Shown here in pieces: positions 62,848-64,000 of a DNA stretch of 64,000 bases. Both the position numbers and the translations under genes were made by a program. Where the stretch lies: the NCBI GenBank assembly GCA_018136815.1, contig CM030931.1, positions 9,005,881 to 9,069,880 of the forward strand. Reading direction: 5' to 3'. Source of the stretch: Isochrysis galbana. Taxonomy: Eukaryota > Haptophyta > Isochrysidales > Isochrysidaceae. The stretch's first letter is position 1. Each line of letters begins with the position of its first letter. The notes beneath the pieces were generated by a model. It worked only from the letters and a program-made list of their open reading frames with translations. It did no database searches and was not told the DNA's origin.

Positions 62848-63560
62848 GCACCCTTACGCCTTTTCATTGCGCTGAGCTAGTCGCATGCATTTGTTGCTAT
62901 CAATTGGCGGCTTAAACGATGCTGCGATTCTAAACTCGCCCCGGGGCCCCAGCCTGTCCACGCATGCGTGCGGGTAGCCCCGGCCGTAGCATGAACATGC
63001 ATGTGAAGCCATCACAGTCTTCGCGCGCGAGCGTATAAGCCGGAGCCTTTTCTTAATCAAACTATTCAATTGTGCTCTCGATTCGGCGTGTGTTGCGTGT
63101 GGCAAGCGCGATGATCCATCGCATGCGGAATAAGCATCACATAGTTGTCTTCGCACTCACTAGCCACAAATCAAGCAAGGGAGACGAGCTTTAGTATGCT
63201 TCGAGCCAACAGCAGCAGCCATTGAATCTTCCAATAACGGCAGGCGGCGTCCTGCCCCTCGCTGGCGACAAGTCTCGTTGAACAGCACTGTGGGTGCGAT
63301 CGACATGCCACCGCTCACGCATTACATACGGAAGCATCACGTGAAACAGTCAGAAATCACAAGCATGTCCCCCGGGGCAATGATGCGCAAGGAGGGGTGC
63401 CAACAGTGGCATGAGGCGCGATTACATGCACGTGTGCATGCCAGTCGGTGCGCCCTATCCCTGTGCCACACGGAAAGAGCATGTGGCGGCGCATCCGCCT
63501 GGGTGCTGCAGCGCGAAGGAATGGTGCCAGGGTTGCGATGCAGAGGCAGACCAAGTCTCT
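62848..63560. other. Intergenic stretch
   Basis: No gene recognised. It holds the 3' flank of the dapL gene and, on the left, sequence upstream of the small membrane frame. Confidence 0.4.
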
Positions 63561-63893
63561 TTAGCCAAAGACCTTGGACAGGCGCTTGCACGCCTCCTCA
63601 CACGACTCGCGCGGTGCGAAAGCAGAGAGGCGGAGGAAGCCCTCGCCGCCTGGTCCGAAGCCAGCGCCCGGAATAGTGACGACCTGAGCCTCCTCAAGGA
63701 TTTTGGAGAACATTTCCCACGATGACTTGCCCTCAAGGTCAACAAACACATAGGGAGCATCGGTGCCGCCGTGCACCGTGAGGCCAAGGTCGAGCATCGT
63801 CTGGCGGAGAAGAGCCGCATTCCCCATGTAGTAGTCAATGAGCTCCTTGATCTCGGCGAGGCCTTCATCGTCAAGGCACGCAAGGCCACCCGC
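63561..63893 (-). CDS. dapL: LL-diaminopimelate aminotransferase, last exon (partial)
   Basis: The minus strand from the acceptor TGCAG at 63894-63898 reads AGGLACLDDEGLAEIKELID, then YYMGNAALLRQT, HGGTDAPYVFVDL, SSWEMFSKILEEAQVVTIPG, AGFGPGGEGFLRLSAFAPRE and ends at TAA (63561). GxGFGPxGEGFxRxSAF is characteristic of DapL of plants, algae and some bacteria. This PLP enzyme converts tetrahydrodipicolinate and glutamate to LL-diaminopimelate in lysine synthesis, normally in the plastid. The exon covers about the last 110 of roughly 410-460 residues; the PLP lysine and N-terminal part lie beyond the right edge. The segment 63899-64000 shows no matching exon and is probably intron. Confidence 0.93.
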   Translation of the reverse strand, partial: AGGLACLDDEGLAEIKELIDYYMGNAALLRQTMLDLGLTVHGGTDAPYVFVDLEGKSSWEMFSKILEEAQVVTIPGAGFGPGGEGFLRLSAFAPRESCEEACKRLSKVFG

Positions 63894-64000
63894 CTGCACG
63901 ACATATACCAGCGTTTGGGGTGAGCCTTACGCCAGGCGAGGGGACGAACGACGGCCCCGCGACGAGTCAAGGGCACACTGCTTGCCCATCGAGAAGCACA

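Overview
The window looks like nuclear DNA of a free-living, flagellated, photosynthetic microalga, and a haptophyte is my best guess. Genes carry short GT-AG spliceosomal introns, often with GTGCG donors. The identifiable proteins are eukaryotic: a La-type RNA-binding protein, the ESCRT ATPase VPS4, the BBSome subunit BBIP1/BBS18 (which implies cilia), a jacalin-type lectin and kelch proteins. The right edge holds the last exon of LL-diaminopimelate aminotransferase, a lysine-pathway enzyme of plants, algae and some bacteria. The taxon call is inference; a pelagophyte or another secondary alga is not excluded.

Layout, left to right. 1-1960: no gene recognised. 1961-4035 (-): La protein with three tandem xRRM-like domains. 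4127-6465: nested mobile elements, including a long-terminal-inverted-repeat element with an integrase remnant. 6771-9830 (-): unknown 1019-residue coiled-coil protein. 11380-12478 (+): CSRNP/AXUD1-like protein. 13583-16275 (-): four-exon fucosyltransferase-like glycosyltransferase. 17084-18073 (+): multi-pass membrane protein. 20485-22731 (-): secreted GT-A-like plus kelch protein. 22900-27620: microsatellites, a MITE, minisatellites and a repeat with a 19-bp direct duplication at its ends. 27771-29303 (-): kelch protein. 30998-37968 (+): a large multi-exon receptor with an extracellular receptor-L solenoid, a proline-rich stalk, one transmembrane helix and an intracellular ADP-ribosyltransferase domain. 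40041-40843 (+): jacalin lectin. 42273-44497 (-): VPS4. 46696-50766 (-): unknown 1356-residue protein. 51600-53210: repeats. 53528-58054 (-): ARM/IQ/coiled-coil protein, divergent from BBIP1 (58864-59064, +). 59400-62670: mobile-element debris. 63561-63893 (-): dapL last exon.

Two features recur between genes. Long pyrimidine tracts, usually CT on the coding strand, precede most start codons. An AGTACTCTAG-like motif sits about 100-530 bp upstream of six or seven starts. Both are candidate promoter or 5'-UTR elements. Repeats fill most of the space between genes and occur as several small families present two to four times here, some in inverted orientation.

The genes do not form one pathway. 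The item most worth pursuing is the receptor-ADP-ribosyltransferase gene. Nearly every extracellular repeat is its own 66- or 69-nt phase-0 exon, and repeat-like units without a GT donor lie inside several of its longer introns.
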